From positions 1 to 48,690 of the forward strand of contig DATLUO010000047.1 of the NCBI GenBank assembly GCA_035533075.1: DNA of 48,690 bases, in the 5' to 3' direction. Below the pieces are notes generated by a model. The model ran no database searches, was not told the DNA's origin, and saw nothing but the letters and a program-made list of their open reading frames with translations. This stretch comes from Pirellulales bacterium. GTDB lineage: Bacteria > Planctomycetota > Planctomycetia > Pirellulales > JAICIG01. Each line of letters opens with the position of its first letter. Position 1 is the first letter of the stretch. Shown here piece by piece: positions 40,028 through 48,585 of the stretch. The translations under genes were made by a program, and so were the position numbers.

Positions 40028-41746
40028 ATGCTACGCCGCAAGCTGCTCGCCCTCGCCGCCTTCCTTCTCGCGGGCCCCACCCTCGCCGCGGAGGCCGATC
40101 TCATCTTGCACCGCGGCAAGATCGTGACCGTCGACCGCGACTTTTCGCTGCACTCGGCGATGGCCGTCAAAGACGGCCGTATCCTGATGGTCGGTTCCGA
40201 CGACGACGTGCTGAAAACTCGCGGCCCGATGACGAAGATCGTCGATCTGTCGGGCAAGACGGTGCTGCCCGGCCTGGGCGATTCGCACGTTCATCCGGCC
40301 GCGGCCTGCCTGACCGAGTTCGATCATCCCGTGCCCGACATGGAGTCGATCGCCGATGTGCTGGCCTACATCACGTCGCGGGCCAAGGCGCTGCCGGAAG
40401 GTGAATGGATCGTCGTGCGGCAGGTGTTCATCACGCGCCTACGAGAGCAGCGGTATCCAACCAAGGCCGAGTTGGACGCCGCCGCCCCGCGTCATCCGGT
40501 CGTGTTTTCCACCGGCCCCGACGCTTCAGCGAACTCGCTGGCCCTCGCCAAGAGCGGCATTGACAAGGATTTCCAGGCCACCGGCGCCGGCAAGATCGAA
40601 AAAGACCCGGCCAGCGGCGAGCCGACCGGCATCCTCCGCGGCGCGATGCAATACCTCAAGGTGTCGTCGCCCGACAAAAAGGCCACGCCGCAAGAGAGAG
40701 ACGAGCGTCTGCTGGAGCTGCTCAACGATTACACGTCGGTCGGCATCACGTCGATCATCGACCGCGACGCCAAGGCCGATGTGGTCGAACAATACCGCCG
40801 GTTGCACGCCGCCGGCAAGCTGCCGCTGCGCGTGCGGCTTTCGCAGGATCTCGACACGTCGGGCAAGACAGCCGACATCGTGGCGACCATCGCTCGCATC
40901 GCCGCCGACCCGCTGTGCCAGGGCGACGACCGGCTGCGGATCATCGGACTGAAGACCTTCCTGGACGGCGGCATGCTCACCGGCAGCGCCTACATGCTAC
41001 GGCCGTGGGGCGTCAGCCGCATCTATTCGATCGACGATCCGGGCTACCGCGGCATGCGTTATATACCCGATGAAACGCTGCTGTCGATCGTCCGCGCGGC
41101 AGTGGAGCATGGCTTGCAGTTCACGGCCCACAGCGTCGGCGACGGCGCCGTGCAGGCCCTGATCGACGCCTACGAAGAGGTGAACCACAGCACGCCGGTG
41201 GCGCCCACGCGGCCCTGCGTCACGCACTCGAATTTCATGACGCAGCAAGCGATCGACCAAGCCGCCAGGCTGGGCGTGATGGTCGATATTCAACCGGCCT
41301 GGCTATATCTCGATACGCGGACCTTAGTGGCCCACTTCGGCTACGACCGGCTGCGTTATTTCCAACCGCTCAAGACGCTGTTCAAGGCCGGCGTGACGGC
41401 CGGCGGCGGCAGCGATCACATGCAAAAGATCGGCTCGTTGCGGGCGATCAATCCCTACAATCCCTGGCTGGGAATGTGGGTCACGCTCACGCGCCGCGCC
41501 CGCTGGCACGATGAGCCGCTGCACCCCGAACAAGCGCTGTCACGCCAGCAGGCGATTCGCCTTTACACCGCCAACAACGCCAAGATCATGTTCCTCGACG
41601 ACCGCACGGGCTCGCTTGAGCCGGGCAAGCTGGCCGACTTCGTCATCCTCGACCGCGACCTGCTGGAATGTCCGGTCGATGAGATTCGCCAGACGCAGGT
41701 CGTGGCGACGTACATCGATGGCCGGGCCGTCTACGAGCGACGCTGA
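40028..41746 (+). CDS. Secreted YtcJ-like amidohydrolase (amidohydrolase 3 family)
   Basis: The 572-residue protein has a signal peptide (RKLLALAAFLLAGPTLAAE) and the composite amidohydrolase fold: beta domain with LILHRGKIVTVDRDFS, metal motif GLGDSHVHP (H87, H89), a central FLDGGMLTGSAYMLRPWG block with the metal-bridging region, FTAHSVGDGAVQALIDAYE, VTHSNF, and the closing YTANNAKIMFLDDRTGSLEPGKLADFVILDRDLL. The family hydrolyses amide or cyclic-imide bonds; the substrate is unknown. Other in-frame starts lie at 40004 and 39830, but the signal peptide begins at 40028. It is followed by repeat A4, which could act as a terminator. Confidence 0.92.
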   Translation: MLRRKLLALAAFLLAGPTLAAEADLILHRGKIVTVDRDFSLHSAMAVKDGRILMVGSDDDVLKTRGPMTKIVDLSGKTVLPGLGDSHVHPAAACLTEFDHPVPDMESIADVLAYITSRAKALPEGEWIVVRQVFITRLREQRYPTKAELDAAAPRHPVVFSTGPDASANSLALAKSGIDKDFQATGAGKIEKDPASGEPTGILRGAMQYLKVSSPDKKATPQERDERLLELLNDYTSVGITSIIDRDAKADVVEQYRRLHAAGKLPLRVRLSQDLDTSGKTADIVATIARIAADPLCQGDDRLRIIGLKTFLDGGMLTGSAYMLRPWGVSRIYSIDDPGYRGMRYIPDETLLSIVRAAVEHGLQFTAHSVGDGAVQALIDAYEEVNHSTPVAPTRPCVTHSNFMTQQAIDQAARLGVMVDIQPAWLYLDTRTLVAHFGYDRLRYFQPLKTLFKAGVTAGGGSDHMQKIGSLRAINPYNPWLGMWVTLTRRARWHDEPLHPEQALSRQQAIRLYTANNAKIMFLDDRTGSLEPGKLADFVILDRDLLECPVDEIRQTQVVATYIDGRAVYERR

Positions 41747-41759
41747 GTTTCTTCACGTG

Positions 41760-41855
41760 TAGGGTGGGACCAGCGAGCTTGCGAGCGCCGGCCCACCGTG
41801 AACAACGTCGCGCCGATGGTGGGCCGGCGCTCGCAAGCTCGCTGGTCCCACCCTA
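41760..41855. repeat. Dispersed repeat family A, inverted pair (copy A4)
   Basis: Two 38-nt arms (41760-41797 and 41818-41855) starting TAGGGTGGGACCAGCGAGCT are perfect inverted repeats around a 20-nt spacer. In RNA this would be a very stable hairpin between two genes of the same direction. Confidence 0.92.
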
Positions 41856-41869
41856 CATGACCATAACCC

Positions 41870-42625
41870 ATGTCCCCCAAAAAACATCTTGAAGTTGTCG
41901 ACCTGCGAGGGCACGCGTGCCAGGTTTACGAGCCTGCGCAGCGAAACCCGCACGGCTGGTCGCTGATCTTCCTGCACGATGTCGACGCCGCCGGACTCGA
42001 AGGACGCGAGGCGTATCTCGAACAGTTTGCACGACATGGCCTGCCTTGCATCGCGCCCAAGAGCGGCCGAAGCTGGTGGACCGAGCGGATTTGGCCCGGC
42101 TTCGATGCCGCGCTCTCGGCCGAGCAATACGTGATGGATCACGTGCTGAGCTACGCGGCCGAACAATGGGGGTCGCGCCCGACGCAGATTGCGCTATTGG
42201 GCATCGGTATGGGCGGACAAGGCGCACTGCGGTTGTCGTTCAAGTACCCGAATCGGCTGCCGATTGTGGCGGCCATGTCGCCGGCGATCGATTTTCAGCT
42301 CGCCTATTATGACGAAGACGAGCTTGCCTTGCCGGCAATTTATGCCGAGCCGGAAGCCGCCCGGCAGGATACGGCCACGCTGCACGTTCATCCGCTGAAT
42401 TGGCCGCGGAACATCTACTTCGCCTGCGACCCGGCCGACGACCCTTGGTTCGCCAGCGCCGAGAGGCTCAAAATGAAACTCTCGGCGCTGGGCATTCCCC
42501 ATGACGCCGACATGCAGACCACGGCCCAAGGACGGGCAAGGGCCTATAGCGAGTTGATGGCAGCCAAGGCGTTGGATTACGTCGCCGAGCGTCTCGAGCG
42601 CGAGCGGCTCCGCGTGGCCCCGTAG
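41870..42625 (+). CDS. Alpha/beta-hydrolase-fold esterase-like protein lacking the nucleophile
   Basis: The 251-residue protein resembles the esterase D/S-formylglutathione hydrolase group: WSLIFLHDVDA, PKSGRSWWTERIWPGF, a nucleophile-elbow region LLGIGMGGQGALRLSFKYPNRLPIVAAMSPAID, and a C-terminal part with YFACDPADDPWFASAERL. The elbow reads G111-I-G113-M-G115, so the catalytic Ser of GxSxG is Gly. Unless another residue substitutes, it cannot be a classical serine hydrolase; a binding or structural role is possible. Late Asp (CDPADD) is kept. It stands between repeat A4 and a convergent small secreted-protein gene. Confidence 0.85.
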   Translation: MSPKKHLEVVDLRGHACQVYEPAQRNPHGWSLIFLHDVDAAGLEGREAYLEQFARHGLPCIAPKSGRSWWTERIWPGFDAALSAEQYVMDHVLSYAAEQWGSRPTQIALLGIGMGGQGALRLSFKYPNRLPIVAAMSPAIDFQLAYYDEDELALPAIYAEPEAARQDTATLHVHPLNWPRNIYFACDPADDPWFASAERLKMKLSALGIPHDADMQTTAQGRARAYSELMAAKALDYVAERLERERLRVAP

Positions 42626-42630
42626 ACGAG

Positions 42631-42987
42631 CTACCTGGCAGCCGGCGCATCAATGGGCGAAGGGGCTTCAGGAGCATTCGGCGGCGTTGCCATGCCGGGT
42701 GCGGGAGCCGTCGTGTAAGGCGCCGGTCCGGACGTGCAGCTTCCGCAGCCGCAGGCCGGCTGGCAGCAGCGTGCGTGATGATGGTGACGGCAGGCGTTGC
42801 GATGGCCGCAGTGCGACTTGTGGCATCCGCCGCAGGCTGGCCGGCAAGCGTTGCATGCCGTCTGGCAACACGCGGTGCCGCACTGGGCCTTGGAACAACA
42901 GCCGCGAGCGTGCGCCTCGGCCCGCTCCGTGGATGCCACCAACAACGCCGCCGCCAAAATGCCCAAAAACATTCCGATTCGTTGCAT
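42631..42987 (-). CDS. Small secreted Cys/His-rich protein
   Basis: The 118-residue product has a signal peptide (MFLGILAAALLVASTERAEA) and then a core packed with Cys and His (ARGCCSKAQCGTACCQTAC, ACGGCHKSHCGHRNACRHHH). A Pro/Ala-rich tail follows (APAPGMATPPNAPEAPSP). The cysteine spacing is irregular, so metal binding or dense disulfides are both possible. AAGGAG six nt before ATG 42987 fixes the start. I know of no named family; planctomycetes encode several such Cys-rich exported proteins. Confidence 0.8.
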   Translation of the reverse strand: MQRIGMFLGILAAALLVASTERAEAHARGCCSKAQCGTACCQTACNACRPACGGCHKSHCGHRNACRHHHHARCCQPACGCGSCTSGPAPYTTAPAPGMATPPNAPEAPSPIDAPAAR

Positions 42988-43407
42988 GGCCTTCTCCTTA
43001 AGTGCCCGGCATGACGCCGGTGTTCGAGTCCGTGACACGATGCGTTGTAAAAACACTCGGCTATGCCTCCGCCCAACGATGAAGCATGGCCTGCGGCCTA
43101 TGCACCGGCGGCACAAGCCGTAACTTGCGAACGAGAGCCCGAATTGATACACCAGTAGCAGAACCGCGACAGTCGCCGACGCCTGGCGAATGCGGCCGAG
43201 TGCCAGGCTGCCGGCCTAAGTAGGTGTCGGAGCAAGGTTTAAGCGATCGGCGGAACGCGCCGGCACACAAGCTGCGTTTGTTGTTGAAGCGACACGGAAC
43301 CGGAGAATGAGACCAGGGGCGAACAACCGACCACGGGCTGCCTTGGCGTTACACGTTGCTTTCCCCCCATGCCAGGCGGCCCAAGAAGACAACAGGAGTA
43401 CCTGATA

Positions 43408-43683
43408 ATGAAACGCGTTTTGATGATCGGCGCTCTGCTGGGCGCCTTGGTTTTCGGTGCGGCCTCGACTTCGCAGGCTTACCCCTATCCGCGCCCGTTT
43501 GTGCGTGGTCCCGTGCGGGCCGCCATGTTGGCCCCCTATGGACCTCGCGTCTATGCGCCGCGGGTATACGCGCCGCGGCCGTACTATCGTCCCTACTACG
43601 GTTATCGGGCCTTTGGACCGGCCTTGTATGGTCCGGGCTTCTACGGCCCCGTCGGCCCTGGCTTCGGCTTCGGCGTGTATTGA
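43408..43683 (+). CDS. Small secreted Tyr/Pro/Gly/Arg-rich protein
   Basis: The 91-residue product has a signal peptide (KRVLMIGALLGALVFGAASTSQA) and a mature part dominated by Tyr, Pro, Gly and Arg in short repeats (PRVYAPRVYAPRPYYRPYYG, then YGPGFYGPVGPGFG). GGAG nine nt upstream fixes ATG 43408 over the earlier in-frame ATG at 43369. Such YxP-rich exported peptides are common in planctomycetes and of unknown function; a surface or matrix role is a guess. The 250-nt region upstream has no visible gene. Confidence 0.82.
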   Translation: MKRVLMIGALLGALVFGAASTSQAYPYPRPFVRGPVRAAMLAPYGPRVYAPRVYAPRPYYRPYYGYRAFGPALYGPGFYGPVGPGFGFGVY

Positions 43684-43725
43684 CGTTCTTGGCGATCCAT
43701 CCATCAATCGACGCATGACAAAGCG

Positions 43726-44154
43726 CTATTGCTTGGCGGCCACCTGCTCGCGCAACCGAGCCTCGGCTGCCCGCAGTTCACCGGAGGGGTCGATCGGTGC
43801 GAAGTCCTCCGGATCAAAGACTTGGCGAATCTCGACCTCGCCCTCGTCGAGATGGGGATTCGGGCAACGCATCATCCATGCGACGGCTTCTTCCATTGAC
43901 TTCACCTTCCACAACCAGAAGCCGGCGACCAACTCTTTCGTCTCGGCAAACGGCCCGTCGATCACGGTCCGCTGCTGGCCAGAGAACCGGACGCGCTTGC
44001 CCTTGGAGCTGGGATGAAGGCCCTCGCCCGCCAGCATCACGCCCGCCTTGACCAGCTCTTCATTGAACTTACCCATTTCCGCCAGCAACTGTTGGCTGGG
44101 CATCACGCCCGCCTCGGAACCGTTGCTGGCTTTGACAAGAACCATGACTTTCAT
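43726..44154 (-). CDS. YCII/DGPF-domain protein 1
   Basis: The 142-residue protein has the ferredoxin-like YCII/DGPF fold: MKVMVLVKAS start, the DGPF motif at 66-69 (IDGPFAETKELVAGFWLWKVKSMEEAVAWM) and a late EVEIRQVFDPEDF. The family often accompanies ECF42-group sigma factors. A second DGPF gene and a sigma pseudogene are close by. The biochemical role is unknown. A charged C-terminal helix (RAAEARLREQVAAKQ) extends the usual domain. Confidence 0.92.
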   Translation of the reverse strand: MKVMVLVKASNGSEAGVMPSQQLLAEMGKFNEELVKAGVMLAGEGLHPSSKGKRVRFSGQQRTVIDGPFAETKELVAGFWLWKVKSMEEAVAWMMRCPNPHLDEGEVEIRQVFDPEDFAPIDPSGELRAAEARLREQVAAKQ

Positions 44155-44200
44155 TCGAACAACCTCCGTTGGGAAAACATCTCGATCAAAAATAGCTGCG

Positions 44201-44253
44201 TAGGGTGGGACCAGCGAGCTTGCGAGCGCCGGCCCACCGTCAACGACGTCGCT
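44201..44253 (+). repeat. Dispersed repeat family A, single arm (copy A5)
   Basis: TAGGGTGGGACCAGCGAGCT plus the shared core, CCACCGT and a CGACGTCGCTT tail. It separates the two parts of the DGPF/DoxX cluster and may weaken co-transcription. Confidence 0.9.
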
Positions 44254-44270
44254 TCAGGGTCCAACAACTG

Positions 44271-44681
44271 TCACGTGTCGCTCCGCCAAGGAACCAGCGA
44301 GCACAACCGCTCGTCCCGCAGCGCAAGCCCTCCCCAGAGCAGAACGCCGAAGATCACGGGGAAGAAAATCGGGAACCAACCGTCTCCGGCGCGGAGATGG
44401 CTGGCCACCGCCCCGCCGAGATAGCCGGTGAGCAAAATCGCTCCGAGAACCGCGGTGCGCGGCAGCAGATAGAGCGCCGTGCAGACGAGCGCGACGACCC
44501 CCAAGGGAAGAATCACGTTTTCGGAATATCCAAGTTTAGTGGTCGCCTCGACGACGGGGGCCGGCTTGACCAGCTTCATGACACCGTCCAACAGCATGAA
44601 CAGCGCCGGTATGAGGCTCATCGCCCAACCAGTCCAGAGCTTGCCTTTCGAGACAGGCGCTTGTGGGGTTTCTGGTTGCAT
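44271..44681 (-). CDS. DoxX-family membrane protein
   Basis: The 136-residue protein has four hydrophobic helices: WTGWAMSLIPALFMLLDGVMKL, VILPLGVVALVCTALYLLP, TAVLGAILLTGYLGGAVASHL and FPIFFPVIFGVLLWGGLAL. The pattern GYSENVILPLGV and TGYLGGAVASHLRAG is typical of DoxX-like proteins. It sits 12 nt downstream of a DGPF gene, so the two are probably one transcription unit. Function unknown; DoxX proteins have been linked to redox and stress functions. Confidence 0.9.
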   Translation of the reverse strand: MQPETPQAPVSKGKLWTGWAMSLIPALFMLLDGVMKLVKPAPVVEATTKLGYSENVILPLGVVALVCTALYLLPRTAVLGAILLTGYLGGAVASHLRAGDGWFPIFFPVIFGVLLWGGLALRDERLCSLVPWRSDT

Positions 44682-44693
44682 GTGGATTCCTTT

Positions 44694-45050
44694 CTAATCG
44701 GTCGGAAGACCGGGAATCTCGAGGACGGGGCGGATTTCGATCGTGCCCACCGTCGCCGCGGGAATCCGCTCCGCGATGCCGACGGCCTCATCCAGGTCAC
44801 GCGCATCGACGATGTAGAATCCGCCAAGCTGCTCGCGCGTCTCGGCAAAGGGGCCGTCGGTCACCAGCCGCTTCCCCTCGCGCAGCCGCACGCTCGTCGC
44901 GGTCGAGACGGGGTGCAACGGCGAGGCCGCGACGAAGTTTCCCTTCGCGTGCAGGTCTCGCGCAAGCTTCGTCGATTTGACGTAGCACTGTTCTCGCTCC
45001 GCGTCGTTCAACGCCTTTTCTTCCCGGTAAACCAGCAACATGTATTTCAT
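44694..45050 (-). CDS. YCII/DGPF-domain protein 2
   Basis: The 118-residue protein has MKYMLLVYREEKALNDAERE, SVRLREGKRLVTDGPFAETREQLGGFYIVDARDLDEAVGIAERIP and VGTIEIRPVLEI, with DGPF at 65-68. This is the standard length for the family. It is divergently oriented from the remains of an ECF42-like sigma gene (116 nt apart), the usual genetic partner of DGPF proteins. It is probably the first gene of the DGPF-DoxX transcription unit. A Shine-Dalgarno-like GGAGG stands upstream of ATG 45050. Confidence 0.93.
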   Translation of the reverse strand: MKYMLLVYREEKALNDAEREQCYVKSTKLARDLHAKGNFVAASPLHPVSTATSVRLREGKRLVTDGPFAETREQLGGFYIVDARDLDEAVGIAERIPAATVGTIEIRPVLEIPGLPTD

Positions 45051-45165
45051 GATATTCCTCCAACGGTAACGATGGCCCCATTTGATTTCGCCTGAGATCA
45101 GCAGTAAGTCGAACGGCGGCTGCCCGAATCGACAACCCGGCCAAAAAATTGTTTACAATGTGCCG

Positions 45166-45540
45166 ATGCTTGCCAATTACCGACGCCGCGGTCGACGCGG
45201 TCTACCGCTCTGGGGCCGGACCATGGCCGCCCTGATCCGGCTCGTCGGCGATTTCGACGTGGCCGAAGAGGCGGCCCAGGAAGCCTTCGCGGCGGCCGTC
45301 GACCAGTGGCGGACCACCGGCGTGCCCCGTTCGCCGCGCACCTGGATCATACAGACCGCCAAGCACAAGGCAATCGACCGCGCTGCACTGTCAGGAGGCG
45401 CGGGCCGAAGACACCGATTGGCCGCAAATCCTTCAGCTTTACGATCTTCTCCAGCGCGTGCGGCCATCGCCCATCGTCTCGCTGAACCGTGCGGTGGCCG
45501 TTGCGATGGCGGAAGGACCGCAGCCGGCAACGCTCATGGG
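45166..45540 (+). pseudogene. ECF42-like sigma factor, frameshifted and internally deleted
   Basis: Region 2 is clear (GRTMAALIRLVGDFDVAEEAAQEAFAAAVDQW, RTWIIQTAKHKAID). Just before it the N-terminal piece (ITDAAVDAVYRS) lies in another frame, so an indel occurred near 45208. After HKAIDR, at about 45380, the sequence jumps to the C-terminal TPR-like part in a third frame: LHCQEARAEDTDWPQILQLY and PSPIVSLNRAVAVAMAEGPQ. Region 4 and most of the C-terminal domain, perhaps 200 codons, are deleted. The sigma factor is not functional. Confidence 0.85.
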
Positions 45541-45625
45541 ACGTGAGCTTCCGATCTTGACCGCCTGCGTTTAAAGCACTACAAGAATCGCCTTCACTAA
45601 CGATCTCGCCGCGAGCGATTCACGG

Positions 45626-47014
45626 ATGTATCGCCGGCACGGACAAAAACTGGGCCTGGTTTTCTTGGCGGGCGATCTGGCGGTGACCGCCGGAAGCTGG
45701 CTGGCGGCTTACTATTTGCGCTTCGCGCTCTGGCCCTCGACGCACGGCGTGCCCGAACTGCCGCTCGTGCTGCGCTCGTTGCCGCTGCTGCTGGTGCTGG
45801 CCGGCGTGGCCTACCGCGCCTGCGGCCTTTATGAGATCCATCGCCTGCGCGAATTGCCGCGCGAACTGGGCGTGGTTTGCCAGGCGAGCGGACTGTTGTT
45901 CGTGCTGGCCATCACGGCGGCCTTCTATCGCCGCGACGATTACGAGTCGCGCCTGGCCCTGGCATTGTTTCTCTGCCTGAACGCCTTGGCGCTGATGCTC
46001 GTGCGGCGGCTGGTGTGGGGCATTTTGAAAGCGGCCCGGCAGCAGGGGTTGAACTACGGTCGGGCGGTGATCGTCGGCACGGGCCGCACCGGCCGCCTGG
46101 TGGCCGAAACCATCCTCCACAACAGTTGGACCGGACTGGAGGCGGTTGGCTACGTCGATGCTCCGCCCAAGGTCGAGCCTCGCGATCTGCCGCGGCTTGG
46201 CTCCATCCACGCCTTGGGCACGATCGTGGACCGGCACGACATCGACCATGTGTTCATCGCCCTTCCGCTGGCGCGCTACGGAGAGTTGCCCGCCGTTTAT
46301 CGGGCACTGGAAGATTTGTTGGTGGAAGTGCAGCTTGTGCCCGACTTGCCGAACCTGGCGGGCATGCGCATCCGCACGCTGGAGATCGACAACGTGGCCT
46401 TTCTCAGCCTGCGGGGCAATCCGCACTACGGCTGGCGCAAGGCGGCGAAGCGGGGCATGGACCTGGCGATCGCCGCGCTGGCCCTGATTGCGCTCTCACC
46501 GCTGTTGCTGGCCATTGCCGCGGCGATCAAGCTCACCAGCCGCGGGCCGGTGCTCTATCGGCAGCCGCGGACCGGCCTGGGCGGGCACAGCTTCGAGATG
46601 CTCAAGTTCCGCAGTATGGACGCCGACGCCGAGCGGCAGACCGGCCCGGTTTGGGCCGCGCGCAACGACTGCCGCTGCACGCCGCTGGGGCGGGTGTTGC
46701 GGCGTTGGAGCCTCGATGAGTTGCCGCAGTTGTTCAACGTGCTGGCCGGCGACATGAGCCTGGTGGGTCCGCGGCCCGAGCGCGGAGCGCTGGTCGAAAA
46801 GTTCCGCGACCAGATACCGAACTACTTGCAGCGGCATCAGGTGAAGGCCGGCATCACCGGTTGGGCGCAGGTCAACGGCTGGCGCGGCAACACGTCGCTT
46901 CGCCGCCGGCTGGAGTGCGACCTGTACTACATCAGCAACTGGTCGCTCTGGCTCGACTGCCAGATTCTCTGCATGACCGTCTGGCGCGGCCTGCGGCACC
47001 GAAACGCCTATTGA
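45626..47014 (+). CDS. Polyprenyl glycosylphosphotransferase (WcaJ/UndPP-sugar transferase type)
   Basis: The 462-residue membrane protein has four N-terminal helices, a CoA-binding-like domain (YGRAVIVGTGRTGRLVAETILHNSWTGLEAVGYVD) and a C-terminal bacterial sugar transferase domain from about residue 270 (KRGMDLAIAALALIALSPLLL, GPVLYRQPRTGLGGHSFEMLKFRSM, WSLDELPQLFNVLAGDMSLVGPRPE near 362, VKAGITGWAQVNGWRG, DLYYISNWS). It transfers a sugar-1-phosphate to undecaprenyl phosphate, the first step of exopolysaccharide or capsule synthesis at the inner membrane. It carries all core motifs and looks functional. No other polysaccharide genes are adjacent. Confidence 0.95.
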   Translation: MYRRHGQKLGLVFLAGDLAVTAGSWLAAYYLRFALWPSTHGVPELPLVLRSLPLLLVLAGVAYRACGLYEIHRLRELPRELGVVCQASGLLFVLAITAAFYRRDDYESRLALALFLCLNALALMLVRRLVWGILKAARQQGLNYGRAVIVGTGRTGRLVAETILHNSWTGLEAVGYVDAPPKVEPRDLPRLGSIHALGTIVDRHDIDHVFIALPLARYGELPAVYRALEDLLVEVQLVPDLPNLAGMRIRTLEIDNVAFLSLRGNPHYGWRKAAKRGMDLAIAALALIALSPLLLAIAAAIKLTSRGPVLYRQPRTGLGGHSFEMLKFRSMDADAERQTGPVWAARNDCRCTPLGRVLRRWSLDELPQLFNVLAGDMSLVGPRPERGALVEKFRDQIPNYLQRHQVKAGITGWAQVNGWRGNTSLRRRLECDLYYISNWSLWLDCQILCMTVWRGLRHRNAY

Positions 47015-47109
47015 GGCGGCGGCGCTGTCACTGCAAACGGCGGCGGGTTACAATGACCGGGTCGTCCGACGCATTGCTTCCGGTCTCGGCTCTTATCCAA
47101 GCCTGCCCG

Positions 47110-48585
47110 ATGATCGACCTGACGTCCATTCTTACTCCCAACGGTGTTCGTGCGCGGCTGCTGGTCCGCCGCGCGAAAGCGTGTTTGCAGCGCGGTGACT
47201 TCAATGCGGCGGTCGCATACAACACGCGCGCCATCGGGCTTCGCCCCAAATGGGCCGCCGCCTATGCCTACCGAGCGCACGCCTGGCTGTTGTTGAAAAA
47301 GCACGAGCAAGCGATCGATGATTGCACCGTAGCCCTATCGCACGACCCTCGCTGTGCCTTGGCGTACAACAACCGGGCGGTCGCATACTCGGGGCTCAAT
47401 CGCATCGAAGAGGCGCTGGCCGACGTCGACCGCGCGATCGAACTTTCGCCACACGATGCGCAATACCTGGTGAATCGCGGCATGGAGCGTCACAAGGCGG
47501 GCAACATGGCCGGAGCGATCCACGACCTGCAGAGCGGACTGCGGCTGAATCCTGCGCATGTCTTTGGCCGGGTCGAGTTGGCGTGGGCCTACGTATCGCT
47601 AGGCAAGGACGCCGCCGCATTAGAACAGCTTCAGCGAGCGATTCAACTCAGCCCGGCCAATGCAACCGCTTATAAGCTGCGTGGCGAAATCCACGCGCGC
47701 GGGGGCAGACCGGCGGCCGCCGTGCGAGACTTCACCGCGGCCTTGCAACGCGGCATCCCGCCGGCCATCAGCCTGATCGGACGGGCACGGTCGCTGCACG
47801 CATTGGGGCACGATGACGCGGCGATACGGGACCTCAATCAGTCGATTGAGTTGTCTCCGACCTTTGTGGCATTTCTGCTGCGGAGTGGTGCGTTTGCGGC
47901 GCGCGGCGAAACTGCCAAAGCGGTCGCCGATGCCCACGACGCCCTGCGCCTGATCGGCGACACGACCACGAATTACGGTCAGCGGGGGCTCGCCTACCTG
48001 CGGGCCGGCGATTTCGAACATGCTTTGGCCGATTTCGACCGGATGATCGAGCGCGAACCCGATTCAGGCCTGCACTACAACAATCGCGGATATGTCTGGC
48101 ATCAACGCGGCGAATCTGACCGCGCCATCGCCGATTATGAGACCGCGATTCGATTGTGGCCCGATCATCCGAACGCCTACAAGAATCTGGCCACTCTGCG
48201 TGCCAATTGCGCCGTGCCGACTTATCGAGACGGCGCCAAGGCAGTCGCCGCGGCGCAGCGCGCCCTGGAGCTTCGTGGCCCACGACCAAGGGACTGCCTT
48301 TCGGTGCTCGCCAACGCTTACGCCGCGTCGGGCGATTTGGCAGCGGCGGAACAATGGCTGCTAAAAGCAGCGGAGCCGCCGCCCCCGGTGGCGGCGCCGG
48401 CATTTGCCGTGGCGCCGCCGCCCCCGGTGAGGCCCGCGCGCGTAGAATACGCAGGGTTTTGGTTGAGACAGGAGGTCGTCTTCGCGGAGGAGAATGGATG
48501 CGGAAGTCGTTTTCACAGCAGCAGCGGTTGGATTGTCCAAGCATCGGTGAGGTGGAACTCAATCTGGAGTGTCGTCACGAACTGA
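47110..48585 (+). CDS. TPR-repeat protein, C-terminus probably altered by an insertion sequence
   Basis: From ATG 47110 the protein has 491 residues; ATG 47053 in the same frame is also possible and neither has a clear Shine-Dalgarno sequence. About eleven TPR units run through residues 15-440 (for example ALAYNNRAVAYSGLNRIEEALADVDRAIELSP). There is no signal peptide, so it is a cytoplasmic scaffold by inference. After a Pro-rich linker (PPPPVAAPAFAVAPPPPV) the last 45 or so residues are encoded across the leader and start of a transposase gene in another frame. The original C-terminus has probably been replaced. Confidence 0.85.
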   Translation: MIDLTSILTPNGVRARLLVRRAKACLQRGDFNAAVAYNTRAIGLRPKWAAAYAYRAHAWLLLKKHEQAIDDCTVALSHDPRCALAYNNRAVAYSGLNRIEEALADVDRAIELSPHDAQYLVNRGMERHKAGNMAGAIHDLQSGLRLNPAHVFGRVELAWAYVSLGKDAAALEQLQRAIQLSPANATAYKLRGEIHARGGRPAAAVRDFTAALQRGIPPAISLIGRARSLHALGHDDAAIRDLNQSIELSPTFVAFLLRSGAFAARGETAKAVADAHDALRLIGDTTTNYGQRGLAYLRAGDFEHALADFDRMIEREPDSGLHYNNRGYVWHQRGESDRAIADYETAIRLWPDHPNAYKNLATLRANCAVPTYRDGAKAVAAAQRALELRGPRPRDCLSVLANAYAASGDLAAAEQWLLKAAEPPPPVAAPAFAVAPPPPVRPARVEYAGFWLRQEVVFAEENGCGSRFHSSSGWIVQASVRWNSIWSVVTN

